A stretch of 64,000 nt of DNA. Source: Pseudomonadota bacterium. GTDB taxonomy: Bacteria; Pseudomonadota; Gammaproteobacteria; Burkholderiales; REEB80. The position numbers and the translations under genes are program-made. The DNA lies in assembly GCA_028873515.1 (NCBI GenBank), contig JAGWIG010000007.1, forward strand, positions 1 to 64,000, in the 5' to 3' direction. The stretch's first letter is position 1, and the number at the start of each line of letters is the position of its first letter. Positions 9,562-18,027 of the stretch are shown here, in pieces. The notes under the pieces were generated by a model that ran no database searches, was not told the origin of the DNA, and saw only the letters and a list, made by a program, of their open reading frames with translations.

Positions 9562-10475
9562 GAATCAAAAGGTTCTATATCTTCAAGAGTCTTGAAGCAC
9601 GTTTGTTGTATGCTGCTGATAAAAGCCTGAACATAGTTTTTTTGGGAATCTGAACTTAAAACTGCCGCATAAAGATCACTCCATAACCCAAGGTGTCCGA
9701 TTTTCCTTGCACTGACATAACCGTAATCCAGATAATTGGTGAGCCCCCAGTTTGGCAATGCGGCGAGACCCCGACGACTTGCTACCAACTGAAGAATGGC
9801 AATGGTAAGTTCAGCAGTACGGCGCTCAGGATTGACTCCTGAAGGTAGTAAAACCTTACGGTACAAATCTATCTGCTCTACTGGCACAGGATAAGTGATC
9901 AGTGTTTCGTGCACAAAATCATCTGCCACAAGATGTTTTCGAGTCGTTAGAGGATGATCATTAGCCATCACTGCAAGAAGTTCAAACCTGAATAGAGGAG
10001 AAAAACTTATCCCCTCCTGGGAAGTATTCTCTGAAATAATCACCAAATCAGCCCTATCAGAATATAAAAGTTCGACCGGATGGCTATGAAAACCTGATAC
10101 CAGATCCAGTTCTACATCAGGCCAATGTCCCCTGAAATCATCCATGACTGGCATAAGCCAATCAAAACAGGTATGACACTCAATTGCAATACGAAGCTTA
10201 CCCTTGTTTTTTGAATTATCCTGCTGAATTTCACGCTCCGCAGTCTCAACAGCCTCACGGATCAGATAGGCAAGCTTAACCAATCGTTCTCCCGCTGAGG
10301 TCAGGACCAGTGGATGTGTATGCCTATCGACCAGCATGACCCTATAATAATCCTCCATTCGCTTTAGCTGATGTGATAAGGCAGACTGAGTAAGATGCAC
10401 TCTTTTTGCAGATCGAGTCAGGCTACCGGTTTCCTTGATGGCAACAAGAGTTGCCAAATGGCGCATTTCAATCAT
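9558..10475 (-). CDS. metR: LysR-type regulator of methionine biosynthesis
   Basis: A 305-residue LysR-type regulator with an N-terminal winged HTH (ETGSLTRSAKRVHLTQSALSHQLKRME) and a co-inducer domain. It is assigned as MetR because it is divergent from metE, has the MetR-like start MIEMRHLATLVAIKETGSLT, and because a perfect TGAA-N5-TTCA box sits just upstream of its start. In known systems MetR responds to homocysteine, activates metE and represses itself. The only neighbour on the other side is the adenosine-deaminase-like gene, which it overlaps at the stop codons. Confidence 0.88.
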   Translation of the reverse strand: MIEMRHLATLVAIKETGSLTRSAKRVHLTQSALSHQLKRMEDYYRVMLVDRHTHPLVLTSAGERLVKLAYLIREAVETAEREIQQDNSKNKGKLRIAIECHTCFDWLMPVMDDFRGHWPDVELDLVSGFHSHPVELLYSDRADLVIISENTSQEGISFSPLFRFELLAVMANDHPLTTRKHLVADDFVHETLITYPVPVEQIDLYRKVLLPSGVNPERRTAELTIAILQLVASRRGLAALPNWGLTNYLDYGYVSARKIGHLGLWSDLYAAVLSSDSQKNYVQAFISSIQQTCFKTLEDIEPFDS

Positions 10476-10477
10476 TA

Positions 10478-10490
10478 TGAATTCTATTCA
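10478..10490. promoter_or_regulatory. Predicted MetR binding site
   Basis: TGAATTCTATTCA matches the enterobacterial MetR consensus TGAA-N5-TTCA without mismatch. It lies 3 bases upstream of the metR start codon and about 80 bases upstream of metE, in the divergent intergenic region. A weaker half-site (TGAA on the complementary strand, near 10515-10525) lies closer to metE. The position fits autoregulation of metR; activation of metE from here is inferred. Confidence 0.65.
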
Positions 10491-10569
10491 TTAAAGTATA
10501 AAAATATTTCGTTTGTTTCATTAACATTAACTCGGCATGATAAAGCCTGTCAAACAAAAGGATAAAGAC

Positions 10570-12834
10570 ATGGCTATTCTTCATATCAGTGGTTTTCCTC
10601 GCATCGGAAGAAAGCGTGAATTCAAGCATGCTCTCGATGCTTACTGGTCCGGAAAGATACCTGAAGCAGAATTGATTGCCGTAGCGAATGCCATCCAGGA
10701 AGATAGCTGGAGAATACAAAAGATGCACGGCCTTGACTGGCTTACTGCAGGGGATTTTTCATACTATGACCTGATGCTTGATCTGACGGTTATGCTTGGT
10801 GTCATTCCAGAACGATTCAGGGGGCTGGAACTGACAGATATTGATTCCTATTTCACTATGGCACGTGGGGCAAAAAATACCCCACCTCTTTCCCTGACCA
10901 AATGGTTTGATACCAATTACCATTACCTGGCACCTGAAATACATGCTTCAACAGGATTTTCAGTTAATTCTACAGCTTTTACTGAAAAAATACGTGCATC
11001 AGCCTTACATGGCTTACCGGTCAAGGCAACGCTTATCGGACCTCTAACCTGGCTATACCTCGCCCGTGTGGAAAAAGAAGATTTCGATAAACTTTCCATT
11101 CTCCCTGCCCTCGTTGAGGCTTTCAACAACATCCTGGATGAAAGTAAAAAAGCGGGAGCAACCCTAGTGGAACTCTATGAACCTGTACTGAGTCTGGATT
11201 TACCAGAATCCTGGATCAGGAACTTGAAACCCGCTTTTGAGGTCTTTTCCAAAACAGTACCGGTATTGTTAACCACTACCTTTGGCTCTGTGGTCCATAT
11301 CGCTCCAACACTCATTGAACTCGATATTGCAGGGCTGCACCTGGATCTGGTTCGTGACCCGGGACAACTGGATAGATTCCTGGAAACCTATCCAACAAAC
11401 AGGTTCCTCTCACTAGGAGTTGTAGATGGTAGGAATGTGTTCAAAGCAAACCTAAGCCTGATCCTCGATCAAATCCAACCTGCATACCACAAACTGGGGG
11501 AAAGATTATGGCTCGCACCAAGCTGTTCTCTATTACATTGCCCTATTGATGTACTGAACGAAGCGCATCTGGATGACAGCCTTAAATCCTGGCTGTCCTT
11601 CTCAATACAAAAACTAGATGAGCTAGCCATACTTAAACGTGGCCTGGAAAAAGGCAAAAGCGCGATTTCACAGGAACTTCAGCTATCAGATCATGTAGCC
11701 CAAGCAAGACATGAAACTGCGCATGCGAAAAATAATATCGTACGTAAACGTGTTGAGTCACTGACAGTCCAAGATGAAACCCGCGATAATTCTTTTCCGG
11801 TACGCAAGATAAAGCAGCAGCAGAAACTGGGATTACCCCTGTTACCGACTACTACAATCGGTTCTTTTCCACAAACCGATTCCATTCGTCGGGCCCGTTC
11901 CAACTTTCGTACTGGCCGCATTGATTCTGCAGAATACCATGAATTCATCAGCCACGAAATTCGCATTGCAATACAACGCCAACAGGATATAGGTCTAGAT
12001 GTCCTAGTTCATGGTGAACCCGAACGTTCAGATATGGTCGAATTTTTTGCAGAGGCACTGGATGGTTTTCTGCTAACAGAAAATGGCTGGGTACAAAGCT
12101 ATGGTTCACGCTGCGTCAAGCCCCCTGTGCTCTATGGAGATATATCCAGGCCTAGGCCCATAACGGTAGGGTGGGCACATTTTGCCCAGAGTATAGCAAA
12201 CCGGCCGGTCAAAGGGATGCTGACAGGACCTGTCACTCTTCTAGGCTGGTCGTTTGTTCACGAAAACCTGTCACGGGACGCCATTTTAATGCAGCTTGCC
12301 TTGGCCGTTCGTGACGAAGTCAAGGATCTGGAAGCTGCGGGAATTGCTATTATCCAGATTGACGAACCTGCTTTCAGGGAAGGGTTGCCATTAAGACAGG
12401 AGCTACGCAAAATCTGGCTGGATCACGCAATTCGAGCCTTTGCAATCGCTTCTTCAGGTGTCTCCGATGCAACCCAAATTCATACACACATGTGCTATTC
12501 AGAATTTGGGGAAATTTTTGATGCCATTAAAGCCCTTGATGCAGATGTCATCAGTATCGAAGCCTCACGATCACAGATGACACTCCTTGAAGATATACCA
12601 GCCTATCCTAATGATATTGGGCCTGGCGTATATGATATTCATTCTCCTCGAGTTCCGGACCTTACTGAAATAACGGCACTTATCGAACGTGCGCTTCAAA
12701 AGATTCCAGTGGAAAGATTATGGATCAATCCAGACTGTGGACTTAAAACACGAAACTGGACTGAAGTCGAATCTGCCTTAAGAAACATGGTAAAGGCTGC
12801 AAGATGCATTCGTAGCCAGCTGCAAAACAAATGA
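10570..12834 (+). CDS. metE: Cobalamin-independent methionine synthase
   Basis: Transfers the methyl group of 5-methyltetrahydropteroyltriglutamate to homocysteine in the cytoplasm. The zinc and homocysteine ligands are visible: HTHMCYSEF (His and Cys), SIEASRS (Glu) and NPDCGLKTR (Cys). The duplicated barrel shows as two related halves, with TTTIGSFPQT opening the second. The ORF track starts at 10537. The internal ATG at 10570 is preferred because it gives MAILHISGFPRIGRKREFK, the usual family start, behind AAAAGGA, and 754 residues against 753 in E. coli. It is divergent from metR. Confidence 0.95.
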   Translation: MAILHISGFPRIGRKREFKHALDAYWSGKIPEAELIAVANAIQEDSWRIQKMHGLDWLTAGDFSYYDLMLDLTVMLGVIPERFRGLELTDIDSYFTMARGAKNTPPLSLTKWFDTNYHYLAPEIHASTGFSVNSTAFTEKIRASALHGLPVKATLIGPLTWLYLARVEKEDFDKLSILPALVEAFNNILDESKKAGATLVELYEPVLSLDLPESWIRNLKPAFEVFSKTVPVLLTTTFGSVVHIAPTLIELDIAGLHLDLVRDPGQLDRFLETYPTNRFLSLGVVDGRNVFKANLSLILDQIQPAYHKLGERLWLAPSCSLLHCPIDVLNEAHLDDSLKSWLSFSIQKLDELAILKRGLEKGKSAISQELQLSDHVAQARHETAHAKNNIVRKRVESLTVQDETRDNSFPVRKIKQQQKLGLPLLPTTTIGSFPQTDSIRRARSNFRTGRIDSAEYHEFISHEIRIAIQRQQDIGLDVLVHGEPERSDMVEFFAEALDGFLLTENGWVQSYGSRCVKPPVLYGDISRPRPITVGWAHFAQSIANRPVKGMLTGPVTLLGWSFVHENLSRDAILMQLALAVRDEVKDLEAAGIAIIQIDEPAFREGLPLRQELRKIWLDHAIRAFAIASSGVSDATQIHTHMCYSEFGEIFDAIKALDADVISIEASRSQMTLLEDIPAYPNDIGPGVYDIHSPRVPDLTEITALIERALQKIPVERLWINPDCGLKTRNWTEVESALRNMVKAARCIRSQLQNK

Positions 12835-12841
12835 AAAACCA

Positions 12842-14374
12842 CTACTCCATGACCGTTTCGGAAACTGCTCTGCTTTTCAGGGCAGTTGCCCGAAGCAGCA
12901 ATACCAAGGGAAGCATAATAATGAAACTAGCGGTAATGAAACCAAAAACATCAATAAGTGCTATCATTTGGGACTGTCTTAAAATCTCTTCACCTAAAAT
13001 TGCTACTCCTTCCCGAGTTTGTACGCCCAGATTAAGTGGAAACAGATAATCATGTGCTGCAGGATTAAAAGGCTGGGCAAATCCTCCAAGCTGATTCCAA
13101 TTTACCTGGCTTAAACGTGAATAAATTGTGGTTACAACTGAAATACCAATCGATGAGCCTACTGTCCGGACTAAACTATACATGCCAGCCGCTTCTGATG
13201 ACAGGTTGGCAGGCAAGGTGGCAAAGGCCATCGTTGAAAGTGGTACATATATCATGCCAATCCCAAAGCCTTGCAAAATGACAGGCCAGACAAGCCACCA
13301 GGTACTAATACCCAGATAGTAGCGGGTCGCCGCCCATGAACCAACTGCGCTCAACAGTATACCCAGGCTAACCAGAAGTCTTGCATCTAGACGATTAACA
13401 AGCTTGCCAACAAGCAACATGCTAAAGGCACTGGCGATACCGCGAGGAGCCATAACAAGTCCTGTTGTGATAATTGGATACCCAAGGAGCGTCTCCAGCA
13501 GGATCGGCTGAATAACCATAGCCCCATACATCCCCAATCCCAAAGCAGCGGCAACAATACAGGACATGGTAAAATTCCGGTCGCTAAACATTGTAAGATG
13601 AAACAACGGTCGGGCATTGGAACGTAGGCTATGCCACATAAAACCTATGAAACCAATAATACCAATAAACGTTGCAACCTGAATACTATGTGCGCCAAAC
13701 CAGTCATCTTCATTGCCCCTATCCAGAACAAACTGCAACCCCGCAATGGCCATGGAAAGGTATACAAGCCCTACCCAATTCAACGTCCGTTTTATACGGG
13801 GTGTATCAGGCACGTAACGGCTTGCCAGAATAATTGAAAGGATACCCACAGGAATATTGATAAAGAACGTCCAGCGCCAACTTAGGGTATCAGTCAAATA
13901 CCCTCCAAGGCTTGGGCCCAGAATAGGACCAGCCATTACCCCCATTGCCCATATGGCCATTGCACTCCCTCGCTCCTCAAGCGGATATGTATCCACCATA
14001 ATTGCCTGACTTAATGGAACAAGTGCTGCACCAAACACTCCTTGCAGTAGACGAAACAGAACAATCTGTGTCAGATTACTTGATAGGCCACACAGGGTTG
14101 AAGAAAGAACAAAACCAGAAATGCTGATCATCAGATATTTCTTGCGTCCCAGTGTGTCCGTAAAAAAACCGGCAAGAGGCATAAAAATTGCTGAAGCCAC
14201 CATATAACTCGTTAACACCCAACCCATCTCATCTGTTGTTGCACCTAGTTCACCCTGCATATGGGGTAAAGCCACGTTGACAATAGTCGTATCAAGGACC
14301 TGCATGATGGTCGCAGCCATAATGGCGAAGGTAATGAAAAGACGGCTTCTTCTACTGGCTTCAGTCATGTTCAC
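12842..14374 (-). CDS. emrB: Multidrug efflux MFS transporter, DHA2 (EmrB) family
   Basis: A 510-residue major facilitator protein with 14 predicted membrane segments. It carries the DHA2 motifs: LDTTIVNVALPHM in helix 1, DTLGRKKYLM in the first cytoplasmic loop, and GPSLGGYL for motif C of proton antiporters. It is probably an inner-membrane proton-driven exporter working with the EmrA-type adaptor, whose gene overlaps it by 14 bases upstream. No outer-membrane TolC partner is encoded here. The substrate is unknown. It converges on metE with 7 bases between stop codons. Confidence 0.9.
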   Translation of the reverse strand: MNMTEASRRSRLFITFAIMAATIMQVLDTTIVNVALPHMQGELGATTDEMGWVLTSYMVASAIFMPLAGFFTDTLGRKKYLMISISGFVLSSTLCGLSSNLTQIVLFRLLQGVFGAALVPLSQAIMVDTYPLEERGSAMAIWAMGVMAGPILGPSLGGYLTDTLSWRWTFFINIPVGILSIILASRYVPDTPRIKRTLNWVGLVYLSMAIAGLQFVLDRGNEDDWFGAHSIQVATFIGIIGFIGFMWHSLRSNARPLFHLTMFSDRNFTMSCIVAAALGLGMYGAMVIQPILLETLLGYPIITTGLVMAPRGIASAFSMLLVGKLVNRLDARLLVSLGILLSAVGSWAATRYYLGISTWWLVWPVILQGFGIGMIYVPLSTMAFATLPANLSSEAAGMYSLVRTVGSSIGISVVTTIYSRLSQVNWNQLGGFAQPFNPAAHDYLFPLNLGVQTREGVAILGEEILRQSQMIALIDVFGFITASFIIMLPLVLLLRATALKSRAVSETVME

Positions 14375-15398
14375 TACCCAACTGAACCGTTACCGTCGCC
14401 GTTGTGCCAATCTGAAATGAAGGAGCAGAAGCCTGGTTCAGAAGCCTTATACGCACAGGAACACGCTGGGTAACCTTTACCCAGTTTCCTGTAGCATTCT
14501 GGGGTGGAAGAAGTGAGAAAGCGGTTCCCGATCCTCCAGACAGGCTCTGCACCTCTCCTTGAATAACAAGGTTGGGATAGGTATCCAAAACAACCTTCGC
14601 CTTTTCTCCCTTATGCAGGTATGCCAACTCGGTTTCCTTAAAATTGGCATCAACCCAGTAATCACGATCATCAATCAGGGCAAAAAGCGATTCACCGGGT
14701 AAAACATAACTCCCAGGCTGCAAATTGATATTTGATACAATGCCATTACAAGGGGCTCTCACATGGATATGAGACAAATCAAGCTTAGCCTTGAGAAGCT
14801 GAGCACTGGCAACTTCAACACCTGCGTTCCTCTGATCAGGCTGGCCCAGTTTATCAATTGCCTGCGTGAGCTGCCCTTTAGCTGCGGCAACAGATGTCTT
14901 CGCAACAATCAGGGCAGTTCTTGCGTTATCCATTTCTTCAGCAGAAATATAATTTTCTGCAGCAAGTGTCTTATCACGCCGATTCATGGATTCAGCATTA
15001 ACCATTTCAGCTTCCTTTTGTTTCAGGTCAGCTCGAGCAATTTGTACTGCAGAAACAGCCTGATATTCATTTTGCTGCGCAAGCACAAGCTGTGCCTGGG
15101 CTTTCTGCACTTCAAGCCTATAGACTCCAGCATCAATATCAAACAATGGCTCACCTGCATGGACATGCTGATTCGCACTGACATAAACCCTCGCAATTTT
15201 ACCTGGGACTTGCGCGGAAATACTCACTACATTCCCACCCACATAGGCATCATCTGTTGAAAGATAAAGCCTGGAATACTGCCAGTAAAACCAGCCTGCA
15301 ATTCCTGCAGCAACAAACACTACGAGAACAAACCATCTTTTTATTACTTGATTCCAGTCATGGCCTGAACTAACCTTTAAGGGTTTTCGATCCGACAT
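14361..15398 (-). CDS. emrA: HlyD/EmrA-type membrane fusion protein
   Basis: A 345-residue periplasmic adaptor. It has a short cytoplasmic N-terminus, one membrane anchor (RWFVLVVFVAAGIAGWFYW), then a split lipoyl domain (VSISAQVPGKIARVYVSANQHVHAGEPLFDID and VRAPCNGIVSNINLQPGSYV) flanking an alpha-helical hairpin rich in A, Q, E and K, and a beta-barrel. It would link the EmrB-like pump to an outer-membrane channel. The start follows AGGA on the minus strand, and two palindromes lie 20-46 bases upstream of it. It is the first gene of a two-gene operon with emrB. Confidence 0.9.
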   Translation of the reverse strand: MSDRKPLKVSSGHDWNQVIKRWFVLVVFVAAGIAGWFYWQYSRLYLSTDDAYVGGNVVSISAQVPGKIARVYVSANQHVHAGEPLFDIDAGVYRLEVQKAQAQLVLAQQNEYQAVSAVQIARADLKQKEAEMVNAESMNRRDKTLAAENYISAEEMDNARTALIVAKTSVAAAKGQLTQAIDKLGQPDQRNAGVEVASAQLLKAKLDLSHIHVRAPCNGIVSNINLQPGSYVLPGESLFALIDDRDYWVDANFKETELAYLHKGEKAKVVLDTYPNLVIQGEVQSLSGGSGTAFSLLPPQNATGNWVKVTQRVPVRIRLLNQASAPSFQIGTTATVTVQLGSEHD

Positions 15399-15417
15399 AA
15401 AAAGGTTATCCTAGATA

Positions 15418-15444
15418 ATTAGTTAACTAATCGTTAGTATACTA
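15418..15444. promoter_or_regulatory. Twin palindromes upstream of emrA, probable operator
   Basis: ATTAGTTAACTAAT (15418-15431) is a perfect 14-base palindrome. TAGTATACTA (15435-15444) is a perfect 10-base palindrome, centred 15 bases away. They share the TTAGT..ACTA core typical of MarR- and TetR-type operators, and lie where the emrA promoter or leader should be. No MarR or TetR gene is present in the window, so the regulator would be encoded elsewhere. Confidence 0.55.
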
Positions 15445-15532
15445 TACATATGTAACAACCGATTCCATGAATTTTTTCAAGGCGTTAATTAATGCTGATT
15501 ACTCCACAAAATAAAACCTTGTATCAAAAAAA

Positions 15533-16519
15533 TCAGGGATTCGCAGTTTTCTGTCCAGAAACAGGCAAAGGGGTCCGGCTATTTACAGGAACCATGGAAG
15601 TAGGCTTTAAACTGGCAGGAGCAGGAATTTCCATCATTGCCATCGACAAAACAAGAATGATAACCACCAGGATAGCGCCTATTACGCTAGCTACCTGTCC
15701 ATAAGCCTCTGCAGAAACACCTTTCGATCGCAAACCAGAAGCGACGACATAATAATATAGCAACCCTGCAATACCCAAAAACCCCGTAAAAACAAGTTTA
15801 AAAATCAATACATGTCCATAACTTGAATAAAGGAATGAACCCAGACTTCCAAGCCGTAGCCATGTTTCATAAATTCCACTTGTCAGGACCAGAAGAAATG
15901 CCAAAAGCGTCAACAAGGCTAATCGGGTATTAATACGGGTTTGAATTTCCCTGCGCATACTGACAGAAACATCAGCCAAGCCTTGTGGTAGCATCCATGC
16001 AATAGCGATGATACTTCCGCACCAAAGCCCTGAAGTAAAAAGATGCAGCCAGTCAACCATTTCAACAATAGTAAAATCTCCAGCCTTGCCAGCTCGGCCC
16101 GTTGCTGAAATGCTCAACAATATAAGAGCAGAAATAAAAATCATGAATCCCGCTACATCTTTAGCGGGCATTTTATGGCGATTAAAAAAAAGGCCACTGC
16201 AAAGAACAGCAACGGCGGTAATATGAATAAGCCATGAATGTCCAAAATGTGAGTTAAGAAGTATTTGTCCAATCAGGGACAAATTCTGGGACAGCGAACC
16301 CCCACCGAGCATAACTGCATTTACGATAAAGTGAGCAGTTCCACCAATTACCATCAAAACAAGAGTAATGGCATATAAACGGATAAAACGAGCATCCATT
16401 GCCGGAAAATTGGCATCTTCAGGAATAAGCCACAGCCGGAACGCAAAAAGCCCTGTAAGGGTATAACAGCCAAGCAGATCAACAGTACTAAAAGCGATTT
16501 CTAAATGGGATGGGTTCAT
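15533..16519 (-). CDS. CopD-family membrane protein (copper transport-like)
   Basis: A 328-residue integral membrane protein with about 8-9 hydrophobic segments. The C-terminal half carries the CopD domain: DWLHLFTSGLWCGSI, then LTSGIYETWLRLGS, then YGHVLIFKLVFTG, with its conserved histidines. In other bacteria CopD works with CopC in copper uptake into the cytoplasm, but no copC lies beside it, so copper is only a family-level suggestion. The N-terminal half (HFIVNAVMLGGGS, NSHFGHSWLIHI) also holds histidines placed as in CopD. It is divergent from the PAP2 gene. Confidence 0.75.
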   Translation of the reverse strand: MNPSHLEIAFSTVDLLGCYTLTGLFAFRLWLIPEDANFPAMDARFIRLYAITLVLMVIGGTAHFIVNAVMLGGGSLSQNLSLIGQILLNSHFGHSWLIHITAVAVLCSGLFFNRHKMPAKDVAGFMIFISALILLSISATGRAGKAGDFTIVEMVDWLHLFTSGLWCGSIIAIAWMLPQGLADVSVSMRREIQTRINTRLALLTLLAFLLVLTSGIYETWLRLGSLGSFLYSSYGHVLIFKLVFTGFLGIAGLLYYYVVASGLRSKGVSAEAYGQVASVIGAILVVIILVLSMAMMEIPAPASLKPTSMVPVNSRTPLPVSGQKTANP

Positions 16520-16684
16520 CTGTAAAACCTGTTTTAATTATAATAGGCTCCGTCTTTAAGGATGCCAAGTTTACAATTATACCAAAGGTTAGAAAAAATG
16601 GGGGCTTAGCCTCTCTAGACGTAACTCAAGCAGGTTTGTATGATGACACCTTTCATGAATTAGTGGCCATAGCCGGAAGCAGAC

Positions 16685-17281
16685 ATGGAACAAATGAACC
16701 TCCAGATTTTTATGGCAATGAACGCCCATGCAGAACTCCATGGTTTCCCACTTCTCTTTTCAATTTTCCTGGCCAGATACCTGATTTATCTGGTTCCGTT
16801 GATGATGGTAACCGGCTGGTTATGGGGAAATTCACGAGAGCGGGTCCAGATGGTTCTTACTCTCATTGCTATAGTCATTGGATTATGGATGGCGATGTTT
16901 ACAGGTCATCACTGGTTCTACCCACGCCCAGACGTATTGGGACTCGGAAATACCTACCTTTCCCATAGTGCTGACAGTTCGTTCCCAAGCGACCATATGA
17001 CGGTAATGTGGGCTGCAACGTTGGGTTTCTTGATGATTAAAGAGATGCGAACCAGAGGCCTTGTCATCCTTTGTGCATCCTTGACTGTAGCTTGGGCCCG
17101 AATCTTTCTCGGCTTGCATTTTCCTCTCGATATGATTGGCGCTATTGTGATTGCCACGACCAGCATTATTCTTACAAAAATATTTGAACCTCTTATCGCC
17201 AATTTTCTAACACCCTCTATTGAACGGGTATATCGACTGGTTTTTAGGTTTGCAATTGAAAAAAAATGGGTTAAACGCTGA
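16685..17281 (+). CDS. PAP2-family phosphatase, likely undecaprenyl-diphosphatase
   Basis: A 198-residue membrane phosphatase with about six membrane helices. The three acid-phosphatase motifs are present: HHWFYPRP (motif 1, with Arg-Pro), SFPSDH (motif 2, catalytic His) and ARIFLGLHFPLD (motif 3, with Arg and His). The length and motif spacing match BcrC/YbjG-type undecaprenyl pyrophosphate phosphatases, which recycle the lipid carrier of cell-wall synthesis. A phosphatidylglycerophosphatase role cannot be excluded. It converges on the TPR gene with no gap between stop codons. Confidence 0.8.
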   Translation: MEQMNLQIFMAMNAHAELHGFPLLFSIFLARYLIYLVPLMMVTGWLWGNSRERVQMVLTLIAIVIGLWMAMFTGHHWFYPRPDVLGLGNTYLSHSADSSFPSDHMTVMWAATLGFLMIKEMRTRGLVILCASLTVAWARIFLGLHFPLDMIGAIVIATTSIILTKIFEPLIANFLTPSIERVYRLVFRFAIEKKWVKR

Positions 17282-17668
17282 TTATTTACTACTGATTGGA
17301 ATACTGCCCAAGCGCCCGGTTATAGGGACGGGGTGAGCCAGATAGGCATTATGGAGCTGTCTTGCTACTTCTGGATTAATGCATAAAAGCATATCATGAA
17401 TCTGTTCTACTTCAGCACGCCTACCCTGCCTGTCATAAAGGGTAGCCAGGATAACCAGGGAATCAAGGTGGGCTGGCGAAATGGCCAAGGCCTGTTTTAA
17501 TGCAGCTTCGGCTTTTTTATAATCATGTTGCGCCATGAAAGATTCACCAAGAATGGCCAGCGCAAGAACATGGTTTGGCTGTCGATCAAGGATTTCCCTT
17601 GCAATGTATGCGACCTCTATCCAGTTATCTGATTCAGCCGCATCTCGGCAAGCATCAAGCCAGTCCAT
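17282..17668 (-). CDS. Small tetratricopeptide-repeat protein
   Basis: A 128-residue soluble protein made of about three TPR units: WIEVAYIAREILDRQPNHVLALAILGESFM, then DYKKAEAALKQALAISPAHLDSLVILATLYDRQGR, and a third degenerate copy. It has no signal peptide. TPR folds bind partner proteins; the partner is not known. It lies downstream of the formate dehydrogenase operon on the same strand but behind a probable terminator, so it may be read only by leakage or from its own promoter. Confidence 0.7.
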   Translation of the reverse strand: MDWLDACRDAAESDNWIEVAYIAREILDRQPNHVLALAILGESFMAQHDYKKAEAALKQALAISPAHLDSLVILATLYDRQGRRAEVEQIHDMLLCINPEVARQLHNAYLAHPVPITGRLGSIPISSK

Positions 17669-17677
17669 TTTCTATCC

Positions 17678-17712
17678 AAAAAAAAAGGGAGTGTGGCAAG
17701 GCATCAGCCACA
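17678..17712 (-). terminator. Probable intrinsic terminator of the fds operon
   Basis: On the minus strand TGTGGC-(9 nt)-GCCACA forms a 6-bp stem, followed after a short spacer by nine T residues. It lies about 70 bases beyond the fdsD stop and just before the start of the TPR gene. The stem-to-T-run spacer (about 5 nt) is longer than ideal, so termination may be partial. Confidence 0.6.
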
Positions 17713-17781
17713 TCAGATCACCAAGTTCCGACCAAGGTACTCAGATTTCCTTCTCCCTACCCGATATACATCACGGACAAA

Positions 17782-18027
17782 TCAAACAGACAGATTATTC
17801 CGGTGAGCCGTTAGGGCACGTAGTACAAGCTCGTTAAGACCTTGACCTGCATGGTTATCAACATGATAAAAAATCCTTGCACGCATGCTTGGCGCCCAGA
17901 ACCTTTTAAGATGATTAGCAATCCCGGCTTCAGCCACAGACTGGTCCGGTTCACTATTAAAAAAAGAGCCAATCTGGTTAGCCATATAAATCAGTGTTTC
18001 CGTATTATCTTTCTTATCCAATCTCAT
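17782..18027 (-). CDS. fdsD: Formate dehydrogenase delta subunit
   Basis: A small accessory subunit of NAD-dependent molybdenum formate dehydrogenase. The family signature is present: TLIYMANQIGSFF and AGIANHLKRFWAPSMRARI. The ORF extends upstream to 18084, overlapping fdhD by about 70 bases. The ATG at 18027 (MRLDKKDNTETLIYM) gives 81 residues, close to the usual 70-80, and leaves only a short overlap with the fdhD stop. ATG at 18051 is an alternative. It is the last gene of fdsGBACD. Confidence 0.8.
   Translation of the reverse strand: MRLDKKDNTETLIYMANQIGSFFNSEPDQSVAEAGIANHLKRFWAPSMRARIFYHVDNHAGQGLNELVLRALTAHRNNLSV

Noticed and set aside
16510-16968. 152-codon ORF between the copD-like and PAP2 genes
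   Set aside because: Most of it overlaps the PAP2 gene in another frame; PAP2 carries clear catalytic motifs.
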